Assembly (NCBI GenBank): GCA_002373165.1
Contig: DFJS01000049.1
Span: 47,791 to 111,790 of the forward strand
Length of the DNA: 64,000 bases
Direction of reading: 5' to 3'
Source of the DNA: Ruminococcus sp. UBA3665
GTDB taxonomy: Bacteria; Bacillota; Clostridia; Oscillospirales; Ruminococcaceae
Shown here one piece after another: positions 1 through 8,038 of the stretch (position 1 is its first letter; every line of letters starts with the position of its first letter). The notes beneath the pieces were generated by a model, which saw only the letters and a list, made by a program, of their open reading frames with translations, had not been told where the DNA came from and searched no databases. Both the position numbers and the translations under genes were made by a program.

Positions 1-2
1 AA

Positions 3-383
3 ACAAAAACTGCATTTTTCCTGTATTGGCTCTGTTTTGTGATGATTGTCATCTTAACATTCTGGAGCTGTCATATTTCAGGGAAGTGTTCCGCAGATGA
101 TGAAAAATTAATATTTCGCCTTTGGTTCGGAAAAAAGAAAATTTTTTACTATCAGGAAATCAAATCCGCAGACTGTACTTATGAATATTACCGCAACAAG
201 AGCGACGAGGGATATCTGATTCATCTGACAATCGAAATGAAAGATTTAAGTAAATTTTCCATTGTGCAGAATCTTCCCTATGAACCCGGATTTATCACAA
301 ATCCTGAATATTTCACGGAAAAACTGGAAGCAACAGAATTCATGCAGATTAAAAATTTTCTGGAATCTGAAATTTCCTCTTGA
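3..383 (+). CDS. Partial membrane protein with PH-like domain (5' end outside window)
   Basis: The reading frame is open from the left edge of the window, so the true start lies upstream. The visible N-terminal part (FFLYWLCFVMMIVILTFW) is a hydrophobic membrane segment. A soluble beta-rich stretch of about 90 residues follows (EKLIFRLWFGKKKIFYYQEI), resembling the bacterial PH-like modules of small membrane proteins. The later gene at 17567-18052 has the same layout of membrane part plus PH-like part. The stop codon overlaps the -35 box of the next transcription unit. No specific function can be assigned. Confidence 0.55.
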   Translation, partial: TKTAFFLYWLCFVMIVILTFWSCHISGKCSADDEKLIFRLWFGKKKIFYYQEIKSADCTYEYYRNKSDEGYLIHLTIEMKDLSKFSIVQNLPYEPGFITNPEYFTEKLEATEFMQIKNFLESEISS

Positions 384-408
384 CAAATCAGAAATTTTGT
401 GCTATGAT
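380..408 (+). promoter_or_regulatory. Sigma-A promoter of the T-box/thrS unit
   Basis: TTGACA at 380-385, a 17-nt spacer and TATGAT at 403-408. The -35 box overlaps the TGA stop of the preceding gene. Transcription would start near 415, just ahead of the T-box leader. Confidence 0.8.
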
Positions 409-414
409 AGATTC

Positions 415-673
415 AAACGATGACGGAGAAGTCTTGCTAATCGGCTTTATGCCATGAAATCACAGAGAGCTGTCCGCAACGGGGCTGAAACGAACAGCAT
501 TTCACAGGGATTAGAAAGAATACCACTCCAGAGCCTGTCCAATCCACAGCGGCTGACCGCCGTTATCCGGTCAAACAAGGTGAATATAATAATTATATTC
601 ATGAAATTCAGGTGGAACAGCGGTAACTATCGCCCTGAAACTATGGAAATTCTGTAGTTTCGGGGCGTTTTTG
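415..673 (+). promoter_or_regulatory. T-box riboswitch leader (probable tRNA-Thr sensor)
   Basis: The leader contains the T-box core AGGTGGAACAGCGG at 610-623, close to the consensus AGGGTGGAACCGCG. An intrinsic terminator follows, with arms at 631-643 and 655-667 and then a T run. A stem I region lies upstream, ending in GAATACCACTCC. The codon ACC at 522-524, followed by A, is the best specifier candidate and reads threonine, in agreement with thrS downstream. T-box leaders bind uncharged tRNA and then form an antiterminator. The presence of the element is clear; the specifier assignment is inferred from sequence only. Confidence 0.85.
631..673 (+). terminator. T-box terminator hairpin
   Basis: Arms CGCCCTGAAACTA (631-643) and TAGTTTCGGGGCG (655-667) with an 11-nt loop, followed by TTTTTGT. 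It is mutually exclusive with the antiterminator formed by the 610-623 core. Confidence 0.85.
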
Positions 674-690
674 TCTGACAGGAGATTTTT

Positions 691-1101
691 ATGAAATATT
701 ATTTTATTCTGTATTCCGTTCTTCCGCCGGAAAAAATAAAGCAGATTCTCTTTGAACCGCTGGGAAATACCGGAAAGATGTCATCAGAAGGTTACCCTGT
801 CTATGGAAAAATTCCAAAATATTGGCTTTATTATTTTGAATATCAGGTAAAACAGCACGAAAAAGGCTCTGAAATAAAAGTAACGGCTGAATTTCGGAAA
901 GAACTGCAAATGATAGGAAATATTTTTCTGATATACTGTGCGGCAGTATTGCTTCTATGTACAGGATATTATATGAATATCGTATCCTATTCGATTATTA
1001 TATATATTATTGATATTTTATCTGCTGTATTTCCTGCTGAATCTCCGGAGAAAAGCACAGCTCCGCAAAGTGAAAAAAATAACAGAACCTTTTTTACATG
1101 A
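691..1101 (+). CDS. Hypothetical membrane protein, apparently frameshifted near 980-1000
   Basis: It starts at ATG 691 behind GGAG and is the first gene after the T-box terminator. About 70 soluble residues are followed by a membrane helix (NIFLIYCAAVLLLCTGYY). In this frame the C-terminus then turns into unlikely protein. The +2 frame from 977 to 1162 gives a second helix (RLLYILLIFYLLYFLL), a basic segment (NLRRKAQLRKVKK) and an acidic tail. It stops 8 nt before the thrS ribosome binding site. The intact gene therefore probably spanned 691-1162 and has suffered a one-base shift, or there is a sequencing error. I do not recognise the family. Confidence 0.55.
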   Translation: MKYYFILYSVLPPEKIKQILFEPLGNTGKMSSEGYPVYGKIPKYWLYYFEYQVKQHEKGSEIKVTAEFRKELQMIGNIFLIYCAAVLLLCTGYYMNIVSYSIIIYIIDILSAVFPAESPEKSTAPQSEKNNRTFFT

Positions 1102-1186
1102 GAAAGAACAGGAATTTCTGAACCAATCAAAACAGCATGGAAATGCTGATAAGATATTATAATTCAAAAAAGGAGATTGATTGATT

Positions 1187-3142
1187 ATGCTGAAATTAAC
1201 ACTCAAAGACGGCTCTGTCCGCGAAGCCGAAGAAAATCTCACAGCTGCCGAAGTTATCAAAGACATCGGCATGGGCTTGTATAAAGCCGCCTGTGCTGTC
1301 AGAATTGACGGCGAAGTCTGTGACCTGCGCACAGTGCTGACAAAAGACTGTGCCTTTGAAGTCCTGACGTTCGATGACCCGGAGGGCAAAAAAGCCTTCT
1401 GGCATACGGCATCGCACATTCTGGCGCAGGCTGTCAAGAGACTCTATCCGAATACCAAGCTTGCCATCGGCCCTGCCATTGACGGCGGATTCTATTATGA
1501 TTTCGATGCCGAACATCCGTTTACGCCCGAAGAACTCGAAAAAATCGAAGGCGAAATGAAAAAAATCGTCAAGGAAAAACTGCCTCTGGAAGCCTTCCTG
1601 TTAAGTCCGGAAGAAGCTCTCCAGAAACTCAAAGAGATGGACGAGCCTTATAAAGTCGAACTCTGTGAGGAACACGTCGGCAAGGGCGAAAAGATTTCTT
1701 TCTATCAGCAGGGCGATTTCACAGACCTTTGCGCCGGCCCTCACCTGATGACAACAGAACCGGTCAAGGCCTTCAAGCTGCTGTCATGTACAGGAGCTTA
1801 CTGGAGAGGTTCGGAAAAAAATAAAATGCTCTCCAGAATTTACGGCACAGCCTACCCGAAAGCCGCACAGCTGGAAGAAGAACTCAAACGCCGCGAAGAA
1901 GCTAAAATGCGCGATCATAACAAACTCGGCCGCGAACTGGAATATTTTACAACTGTAGATGCCATCGGTCAGGGCTTGCCCGTACTGCTCCCGAAGGGCG
2001 CGAGAGTCGTTCAGCTGCTCCAGAGATGGGTAGAAGATTACGAACAGGCACACGGCTGTGTACTGACTAAAACGCCGTTGTTCGCAAAGCGCGAGTTCTA
2101 TAAAATTTCCGGCCACTGGGATCACTATCGCGACGGTATGTTCATCATGGGCGATCCTGATGACGAATCCAAAGAATGCTTTGCACTCCGTCCGATGACA
2201 TGCCCGTTCCAGTATCAGGTATATCTCAACAAACAGCGTTCTTATCGTGATCTGCCTATGAGACTGACAGAAACGTCTACATTATTCAGAAACGAAGATT
2301 CCGGCGAAATGCATGGCTTAATCCGTGTCCGTCAGTTTACTATTTCAGAAGGCCATTATATTCTCAGACCCGACCAGCTGGAAGAAGAATTCCGGGGCTG
2401 TCTGGAATTTGTCAAGTATTTCCTGGATACGGTTGGTCTGCTGGGCGACTGTACTTACAGATTCTCTCAGTGGGACCCGGCAAATCCGAATAATAAATAT
2501 GAAGGCACTAAAGAACAATGGGACGAAGCTCAGCGTGTAATGGGCGAAATTCTTGATAATCTGGGACTGGAATACACGGTCGGCATTGACGAAGCCGCTT
2601 TCTACGGCCCTAAACTGGATATTCAGTATAAGAACGTATACGGCAAGGAAGATACGCTGGTTACAATCCAGATTGATATGCTTCTTGCCAAGAGATTCGG
2701 CATGGAATATATCGACAAAGACGGCACTAAGAAAACGCCGTATATCATTCACAGAACTTCTCTGGGCTGCTTCGAGAGAACGCTTGCCTATATGATTGAA
2801 CATTTTGCCGGAGCTATGCCGCTGTGGATTGCGCCGGAACAGGTTAAAATCATTCCGATTGCTGACCGTCATCTGGATTTCTCCTATCAGGTGCGCGATG
2901 CTCTCATGAATGCCGGCATCCGCTGTGCCATCGATGACAGAGCCGAAAAAATGGGCAAGAAAATCCGTGAGGCAACGCTGGATAAAATTCCCTATATGCT
3001 GACAATCGGCGATAACGAGGTAGAAGCACAAACTGTTTCTGTCCGCACCAGAAAGGGCGAAAATCTCGGCAATATGACACTTGATGAACTGCTTGCCAAG
3101 CTTCTGCTGGAAATTTCGACAAAATCAAAAGAATCCTGCTGA
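1187..3142 (+). CDS. thrS: Threonine--tRNA ligase
   Basis: The cytosolic class II synthetase charges tRNA-Thr. The 651 residues show the normal order: N-terminal TGS domain (LKLTLKDGSVREAEE), the second additional (editing) domain with the HxxxH motif HTASHILAQA, the catalytic core (MTCPFQYQVY, motif 2 ETSTLFRNEDSGEMHGL, motif 3 HRTSLGCFERTLAYM) and the C-terminal anticodon-binding domain. The ATG at 1187 sits 11 nt after AGGAG; an in-frame TTG at 1181 is only 5 nt away and less likely. Expression is expected to be controlled by the T-box leader at 415-673, with a small ORF between. A terminator follows at 3159. Confidence 0.97.
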   Translation: MLKLTLKDGSVREAEENLTAAEVIKDIGMGLYKAACAVRIDGEVCDLRTVLTKDCAFEVLTFDDPEGKKAFWHTASHILAQAVKRLYPNTKLAIGPAIDGGFYYDFDAEHPFTPEELEKIEGEMKKIVKEKLPLEAFLLSPEEALQKLKEMDEPYKVELCEEHVGKGEKISFYQQGDFTDLCAGPHLMTTEPVKAFKLLSCTGAYWRGSEKNKMLSRIYGTAYPKAAQLEEELKRREEAKMRDHNKLGRELEYFTTVDAIGQGLPVLLPKGARVVQLLQRWVEDYEQAHGCVLTKTPLFAKREFYKISGHWDHYRDGMFIMGDPDDESKECFALRPMTCPFQYQVYLNKQRSYRDLPMRLTETSTLFRNEDSGEMHGLIRVRQFTISEGHYILRPDQLEEEFRGCLEFVKYFLDTVGLLGDCTYRFSQWDPANPNNKYEGTKEQWDEAQRVMGEILDNLGLEYTVGIDEAAFYGPKLDIQYKNVYGKEDTLVTIQIDMLLAKRFGMEYIDKDGTKKTPYIIHRTSLGCFERTLAYMIEHFAGAMPLWIAPEQVKIIPIADRHLDFSYQVRDALMNAGIRCAIDDRAEKMGKKIREATLDKIPYMLTIGDNEVEAQTVSVRTRKGENLGNMTLDELLAKLLLEISTKSKESC

Positions 3143-3158
3143 GGATTTCAAAAAAAAT

Positions 3159-3192
3159 CAGGCTTCCCGGAAATACGGGAGGCCTGTTTTGT
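3159..3192 (+). terminator. Intrinsic terminator after thrS
   Basis: Stem CAGGCTTCCCG / CGGGAGGCCTG with a 6-nt loop (3159-3186), followed by TTTTGTT. It lies between the convergent genes thrS and 3192-4079. Confidence 0.85.
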
Positions 3193-4079
3193 TATGTGTT
3201 TGCATCTGATTCTTTCAGGTGGCCGAACTCCTGCACAAACTGCCGGAGTGCCGGCAGGGAAGTGTCATAGACTTCCTGCATTTTTTCTTCAGAATCCATA
3301 GTTTTCCGGACTTTGCGTATGCCGATATAGATATCTTCGTCAAAAGGCTCGTCCCATTCCAGCCGTTCGGCAAAAGCGGTATCTTTCAGCATGAAGCGTA
3401 CGCCCTGTGTTTCCTGATACTGGCCGAAATACTGCTCCAGATCGTCAAGAGTGCTGTCCGGCACAATGAATTCGTCCGCGCCGCTGTCAGAAATCACAAG
3501 AACGGCCTCGCCGATCTGGAATTCGGCAAAGAGTTTTGTCTGATCGCCGGTATAGCCGTCGCGCTCGGCAGTTTCCTGCGATGCCGGAATGTAGTAGACA
3601 TCAACCGAAACTTTGCCGTCGCCGTTGACATCATCCAGATAGCTCTCGAATAATTCCTCGATGCCGGAGGAGCAGGCGGCACTGAAAAAGTCGTCATGCA
3701 CCAGCAGCAGGATAATCATATCGGGTTTGACTGCCGTGACAACCTGCCATGTAAGATAGCCGAACATGATGAGGAAAAACGCGGCAAAGCCCATCCACCA
3801 TTTGTTATGATAGATGAAATTAGAAATTTTTTCGCTTAGAGTATATTGTTTTTCTTCGGCTTTTTGCTCGAAAATAGTCTCACTGGAAGCAATTACGCCC
3901 TGTTTCAGCTTTAATAATTCTTTTTTGTCTTCTTTCAGCTGTTCTTCATGGGCAAGGCGTTCCTGCTCTTCTTTGAGATGCTCTTCTTCCAGAAGCTTTT
4001 GTTCGGCAAGTTTTTGTTTTTCTTCCATTTCGCGGATGACTTCGAGTGTAGTTTTTTCTTTTTTCTGATGATCTTCCAT
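3192..4079 (-). CDS. Coiled-coil, single-pass membrane protein of unknown function
   Basis: The 295 residues begin at the ATG at 4079, which has AGGGG 8 nt upstream; an in-frame TTG at 4097 lies before that Shine-Dalgarno sequence and is rejected. Residues of roughly 1-65 are a charged, Glu/Lys-rich predicted coiled coil (LLEEEHLKEEQERLAHEEQL). One membrane helix (MGFAAFFLIMFGYLTWQVV) precedes an acidic domain of about 170 residues, presumably outside the cell. That domain contains a calcium-loop-like DVNGDGKVSVD. It lies downstream of lysS but behind a terminator at 4107-4136. No family function is recognised. Confidence 0.75.
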   Translation of the reverse strand: MEDHQKKEKTTLEVIREMEEKQKLAEQKLLEEEHLKEEQERLAHEEQLKEDKKELLKLKQGVIASSETIFEQKAEEKQYTLSEKISNFIYHNKWWMGFAAFFLIMFGYLTWQVVTAVKPDMIILLLVHDDFFSAACSSGIEELFESYLDDVNGDGKVSVDVYYIPASQETAERDGYTGDQTKLFAEFQIGEAVLVISDSGADEFIVPDSTLDDLEQYFGQYQETQGVRFMLKDTAFAERLEWDEPFDEDIYIGIRKVRKTMDSEEKMQEVYDTSLPALRQFVQEFGHLKESDANT

Positions 4080-4106
4080 GCATCGCACCCCTGTCAATCA
4101 AAATAA

Positions 4107-4140
4107 GGGACGGATTTTTTTCTGAAAACCCGTCCCGGAA
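4107..4140 (-). terminator. Terminator after lysS
   Basis: Read on the minus strand: GGGACGG, a loop of about 16 nt, CCGTCCC, then TTATTTT. It ends the greA-lysS unit. Confidence 0.75.
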
Positions 4141-4143
4141 ACA

Positions 4144-5730
4144 TTATTCTTCTGTTTTGGGCTGATGATCTGCCAGAGGCTTCATCGTCGGGAACAGGAG
4201 CACATCCCGGATAGAGGGGCTGTCGGTCAGGAGCATGACGAGTCTGTCCACGCCGAAGCCAAGGCCGCCTGTCGGGGGCAGACCGTATTCCAGAGCGGTA
4301 ACATAATCTTCATCCACCTGACAGTTCAGATTGCCCTGTGCTCTCTTAGCGGCAACCTGACGTTCAAAGCGTTCTTTCTGATCAATCGGGTCATTCAGTT
4401 CCGAGAAGGCGTTGCCCATCTCGCGGGCATACATGAAATATTCAAATCTTTCTGTGAAAGCCGGGTCAGAAGGCTTTCTCTTTGCCAGAGGAGAATTTTC
4501 AACAGGATAATCATAGATAATTGTCGGCTGAATGAGTTTTTCTTCTACAAAGGCATCAAAGAACGCAATCAGTACATGACCTTTTGTTGCATTTTTTCCT
4601 TCTTCGACTTCTACATGATGGGCCTCTGCACAGGCGCGGGCATCTTCATCAGATTTCCAGTCATGATAATCCACGCCGGCATATTTCCTGACGGCTTCGA
4701 TCATAGTCAGACGTTCCCAGGGCTTGCCGATGGCAATTTCTGTTCCCTGATAGGTAATCACATCTGTTCCGCAGACATTCAGCGTGATCGTCCGGTACAT
4801 GTTTTCAATTAAATCCATCATGCCGATATAATCCGTATAGGCCTGATACATCTCGACAGAAGTAAATTCCGGATTATGTGACGGGTCCATGCCCTCATTA
4901 CGGAAAATTCTGCCGACTTCATAGACTTTGTCAAATCCGCCGACGATTAATCTTTTCAGATTTAATTCCGTCTCAATTCTCAGATACATATCCATGTTGA
5001 GTGTGTTATGATGCGTGACAAACGGCTTGGCGGCCGCGCCGATTTCAATCGGCAGCAGAACAGGCGTATCTACTTCCACATAGCCCAGATTGTCCAGATA
5101 TGCCCGGATTTCGCGCATAATCTGACTGCGCTTGACAAACGTATCCTTTACCTGCGGATTGCAGATCAGGTCAAGATAACGCTGTCTGTAACGCGTATCC
5201 TGATCTTTCAGGCCGTGCCACTTTTCCGGCAGCGGCAGAAGCGATTTGGATAACAGCGTCACGCTCTTGGCATGAACTGAAATCTCACCCTTTTTAGTCC
5301 GGAAAACAAAGCCTTCAATGCCGATGATATCGCCGATATCCCATTTTTTGAATGCTTCAAATGCCTCTTTGCCCAGATCGTTCATGCTGACATAGACCTG
5401 CATTCTGTCCGTATGGTCGCGAATATCCAGAAAATGTGCCTTGCCCATTTTTCTCCAGCTCATAATTCTGCCGGCAACATGCAAAGTTTCTTCTTTGATT
5501 TTTTCCAGTCCTGCCTGAATTTTCTCTTCATCACCGGCGGCAGAATCCAGCACAGCCTTTTCTTTTTCTTCATACTGCCGGCGGAGTTCGGCATTCTTGA
5601 CCGATACAGGATAGCTTGTCAGTGTAAACGGGTCAAAGCCCTCTGCCTTCATGGCGTTGAGTTTATCCAGCCGGATTTGTCTGTAGTCAGTTGTATCAAT
5701 TATTTCCTGAGAGTTGATTTCTTCCTGCAT
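4144..5730 (-). CDS. lysS: Lysine--tRNA ligase (class II)
   Basis: The enzyme charges tRNA-Lys in the cytosol. The protein has 528 residues from ATG 5730. An OB-fold anticodon-binding domain (HVAGRIMSWRKMGKAHFLDI) is followed by the class II catalytic core. Motif 2 is VYEVGRIFRNEGMDPSHNPE and motif 3 is PPTGGLGFGVDRLVMLL. The start codon lies 4 nt after the greA stop, so the two are probably translationally coupled. In-frame TTG codons further upstream overlap greA and are rejected. No T-box is seen in front of this unit. Confidence 0.96.
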   Translation of the reverse strand: MQEEINSQEIIDTTDYRQIRLDKLNAMKAEGFDPFTLTSYPVSVKNAELRRQYEEKEKAVLDSAAGDEEKIQAGLEKIKEETLHVAGRIMSWRKMGKAHFLDIRDHTDRMQVYVSMNDLGKEAFEAFKKWDIGDIIGIEGFVFRTKKGEISVHAKSVTLLSKSLLPLPEKWHGLKDQDTRYRQRYLDLICNPQVKDTFVKRSQIMREIRAYLDNLGYVEVDTPVLLPIEIGAAAKPFVTHHNTLNMDMYLRIETELNLKRLIVGGFDKVYEVGRIFRNEGMDPSHNPEFTSVEMYQAYTDYIGMMDLIENMYRTITLNVCGTDVITYQGTEIAIGKPWERLTMIEAVRKYAGVDYHDWKSDEDARACAEAHHVEVEEGKNATKGHVLIAFFDAFVEEKLIQPTIIYDYPVENSPLAKRKPSDPAFTERFEYFMYAREMGNAFSELNDPIDQKERFERQVAAKRAQGNLNCQVDEDYVTALEYGLPPTGGLGFGVDRLVMLLTDSPSIRDVLLFPTMKPLADHQPKTEE

Positions 5731-5734
5731 TAGT

Positions 5735-6226
5735 TCACGCTTCTTTCTGAATTTCTCTTGCAATATCAATTACTTCATATTCAATTTCTCCGGCAGGAGC
5801 TTCTACGATGAAGATATCGCCTATTTTCTTTTTCATAGCGGCCTTGCCGATGGGGGATTCGTCCGAAATTTTATGTTCCAGGAAATTGGCCTCGTTTGTG
5901 CCGACAATTTTCCACTGTTCATTTTTTTCAGAGCCGACTTTGCGGATAGTAATCACTATGCCGATATCAATTTCTTCCAGAGCTTCGCCGGTATCTTCCA
6001 CAATTTCAGCATTATTGAGGATATATTGTGTTTCGGCGATTTTAGCTTCCAGCATAGCCTGTTCGTTTTTGGCTTCGTCATACTCGGCGTTTTCGGACAA
6101 GTCGCCGTAGGAGCGTGCCTCTTTCAGTTTCTGGGCGACATCCACACGGTCCACATTGATTAAATGGTCGAGCTGACGTTTGAGGTTTTCGTACCCTTCG
6201 CGGGACATTCTTCTTTTCTTTTCCAT
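5735..6226 (-). CDS. greA: Transcription elongation factor GreA
   Basis: GreA binds the RNA polymerase secondary channel and stimulates cleavage of backtracked transcripts. The 163 residues have the N-terminal coiled coil with the acidic tip (ARSYGDLSENAEYDEAKNEQ) and the C-terminal FKBP-like domain (ISDESPIGKAAMKKKIGD), which is full length. AAAGGAG sits before ATG 6226. It is the first gene of a greA-lysS operon driven by the promoter at 6299-6327. Confidence 0.96.
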   Translation of the reverse strand: MEKKRRMSREGYENLKRQLDHLINVDRVDVAQKLKEARSYGDLSENAEYDEAKNEQAMLEAKIAETQYILNNAEIVEDTGEALEEIDIGIVITIRKVGSEKNEQWKIVGTNEANFLEHKISDESPIGKAAMKKKIGDIFIVEAPAGEIEYEVIDIAREIQKEA

Positions 6227-6257
6227 AAAAAAACTCCTTTCGGGATTCGGGATGATG

Positions 6258-6284
6258 AAAAATCAGGGCAAAGCCCTGCTGATT
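6258..6284 (-). promoter_or_regulatory. Terminator-like hairpin in the greA leader
   Basis: On the minus strand AAATCAGcAGGGC-TTT-GCCCTGATTT is followed by TTC. It lies between the predicted start site (about 6292) and the greA Shine-Dalgarno sequence. It could attenuate transcription or simply stabilise the 5' end. Confidence 0.4.
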
Positions 6285-6298
6285 TCTGTATCTCTATT

Positions 6299-6327
6299 AT
6301 TATATTATATTTTTCCGGAAATGTCAA
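6299..6327 (-). promoter_or_regulatory. Promoter of greA-lysS
   Basis: On the minus strand, TTGACA (6327-6322), a 17-nt spacer and TATAAT (6304-6299). Confidence 0.85.
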
Positions 6328-6362
6328 GCCTATTTCAGGACAAATGCTGAATTTTTCCGGGA

Positions 6363-6574
6363 AAAGGCAAAGCCCTCTCTGCTGTGCAGAGGGGCTTTTG
6401 TTTTTCAAGCACCGTTACGATGGACTGTCCGGACTATGCGGACGAAACAAAATTAAATTTTTCAAAGGCCGTGCGGCGTACGGGTTGCAACCGCAAAAAT
6501 AACTAAAAATCAAACCCCGAAAGAGGAATATCATGCAGATGTAATAAAAGTCTTCCGACAAATTCTCTGCTCTA
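6363..6574 (-). ncRNA. Candidate stand-alone noncoding RNA, about 210 nt
   Basis: A strong promoter (6581-6609) and a GC-rich terminator hairpin (arms at 6369-6398, then CCTTTT on the minus strand) bracket about 210 nt with no credible reading frame. The only ORF of any length (ATG near 6537) has no ribosome binding site. The 5' GCAGAG (near 6566) can pair with CTCTGC near the 3' end, closing a long rod. Inside it, GCGG...CCGC and GTCCG...CGGAC helices are visible. Size and closed-end shape are like 6S RNA, but I cannot match any known family by sequence. Confidence 0.5.
6369..6398 (-). terminator. Terminator hairpin of the candidate ncRNA
   Basis: AAAGCCC...GGGCTTT arms with inner TCT/AGA pairing, followed on the minus strand by GCCTTTT. 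The plus strand also has a T run (TTTTGTTTTT), so it may act in both directions. Confidence 0.6.
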
Positions 6575-6580
6575 TAGTAT

Positions 6581-6609
6581 AGTATACCACAGTTTGCACA
6601 ATTTGTCAA
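6581..6609 (-). promoter_or_regulatory. Promoter of the candidate ncRNA
   Basis: On the minus strand, TTGACA (6609-6604), a 17-nt spacer and TATACT (6586-6581). There is no coding sequence downstream before the terminator at 6369. Confidence 0.8.
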
Positions 6610-6689
6610 GTGTTTTTTCCTGTTTTTTTGAAAAGTTCAGGTGCGAATGACGGTTTTTATCCCCATCCGCACCAGCAGTTATGATAAAT

Positions 6690-7985
6690 TTATGAAATAA
6701 ACTCTCCTGTCAGATAGCCGCCCTCTGTGCCCGTAATCCGAACCGGAAGAATCTGATTCCGGAACTCCTCGCCCGGATGCGCCGGAACATGCACAAGCAA
6801 ATAATTCCCTGCGTGGCCGCAGTGAAAAGCCGGATTCTTCTGCCGTTCAAATAAAACGGAATGAATTTGCCCGATGCAGGAGCTGAGATATTCCTGATGT
6901 AAAATCGCCGCCGCTTCGGCCAGAGCATCCGCACGGGCTTTCTTGACGGCTTCCGGAATCTGGTCGGGCGCAGAAGCCGCCGGAGTGCCGGGGCGCGGCG
7001 AATAACGGAAGATATGCATCCCTGCAAAACGGATTGCTCTGACAAAAGCAAGCGTTTCCTGAAAATCGGCATCTGTTTCGCCGGGAAAGCCCGTCATGAG
7101 ATCGGTCGTAACCGCACATCCCGGAAACAGTTCGCGGAGCTGACTCACAAGCGCGGCATATTCGGCGCAGGTGTAGTGACGGCGCATGGCTTGGAGTGTG
7201 CGGTCACAGCCGCTCTGCACAGAAATGTGAAAATGCGGCAGCAGCTGCGGAATACGGCTTAATTTTTCCAGTACCGGAGGAGTCAGCCCGTCCGGCTCCA
7301 AAGAACTGAGACGAATCTGCACAATGCCGGAATCCGCACATGCCCGGACGGCATCGGCCAAATCATGATGAAAATCATCCTCATAGCAGGCCAGATTAAT
7401 CCCGCAAAGAACTATTTCCTGATAGCCCTGCCGGACGAGTTTTTCTGATTCTGTGCGGATTTCGTCCAGTTTTCGGGAACGGCATCTTCCGCGTGCGTAG
7501 GGAATAATGCAGTAAGAACAGAAACGGTTGCATCCGTCCTGAATTTTCAGGAATGCTCTGGTATGGCCGCTGTCGGAGCCTTGAGGAAGAGACTCGAAGC
7601 TTTCGCCGGAGACGAAATTTTCCACAGCGGCGATTCTGTGGGGGTTCTGGAAGTAAGCATCCAGCAGGTCGGGAATATGGGCGCGGTGCCTGGTGCCGGT
7701 GAGGATATCGGCATCGGGGAGTTCAGCGGCATCGGCCGGAAAGGCCTGTACATAGCATCCTGTCACGAGGATGACGGCATTGGGGGCAGTATGCCGGAGT
7801 TTGCGCAGGGTCTGGAACATGCGTTTATCGCCGGAGGCGGTCACGGTGCAGGAATTGATAATTAAAGCATCGGCCTGTTCGGGGGAATCAGTAATTTCCC
7901 ACTGATGCTGGATAAGCAGGGCGGCGATGCTGTCAGTTTCGGCGGCGTTGACTTTACAGCCGAATGTATGAAGATAAGCTTTCAT
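6690..7985 (-). CDS. mtaB: tRNA t6A37 methylthiotransferase MtaB
   Basis: This radical SAM enzyme adds a methylthio group to N6-threonylcarbamoyladenosine at position 37 of ANN-decoding tRNAs. Start ATG 7985 (MKAYLHTFGCKVNAAE) has AGGAG 10 nt upstream. The N-terminal MTTase domain has cysteines in TFGCKVN and VTGCYVQAF. The radical SAM cluster motif CNRFCSYCIIPYARG follows, then a C-terminal TRAM-like segment. The 431 residues are normal for the family. It follows the small gene 8039-8281 by 54 nt, probably in one operon. Confidence 0.93.
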   Translation of the reverse strand: MKAYLHTFGCKVNAAETDSIAALLIQHQWEITDSPEQADALIINSCTVTASGDKRMFQTLRKLRHTAPNAVILVTGCYVQAFPADAAELPDADILTGTRHRAHIPDLLDAYFQNPHRIAAVENFVSGESFESLPQGSDSGHTRAFLKIQDGCNRFCSYCIIPYARGRCRSRKLDEIRTESEKLVRQGYQEIVLCGINLACYEDDFHHDLADAVRACADSGIVQIRLSSLEPDGLTPPVLEKLSRIPQLLPHFHISVQSGCDRTLQAMRRHYTCAEYAALVSQLRELFPGCAVTTDLMTGFPGETDADFQETLAFVRAIRFAGMHIFRYSPRPGTPAASAPDQIPEAVKKARADALAEAAAILHQEYLSSCIGQIHSVLFERQKNPAFHCGHAGNYLLVHVPAHPGEEFRNQILPVRITGTEGGYLTGEFIS

Positions 7986-8038
7986 GAATAGTCTGCTCCT
8001 GTCTTTTTTCTTAATTATAGCAGAAGCAGGGGAGAATG

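Noticed and set aside
454..657. Small ORF inside the T-box region
   Set aside because: No Shine-Dalgarno sequence, and it runs through the conserved T-box core and terminator, which are structural RNA.
6415..6609. Short minus-strand ORF over the ncRNA candidate
   Set aside because: It begins upstream of the predicted transcript start, has no ribosome binding site and an implausible composition.
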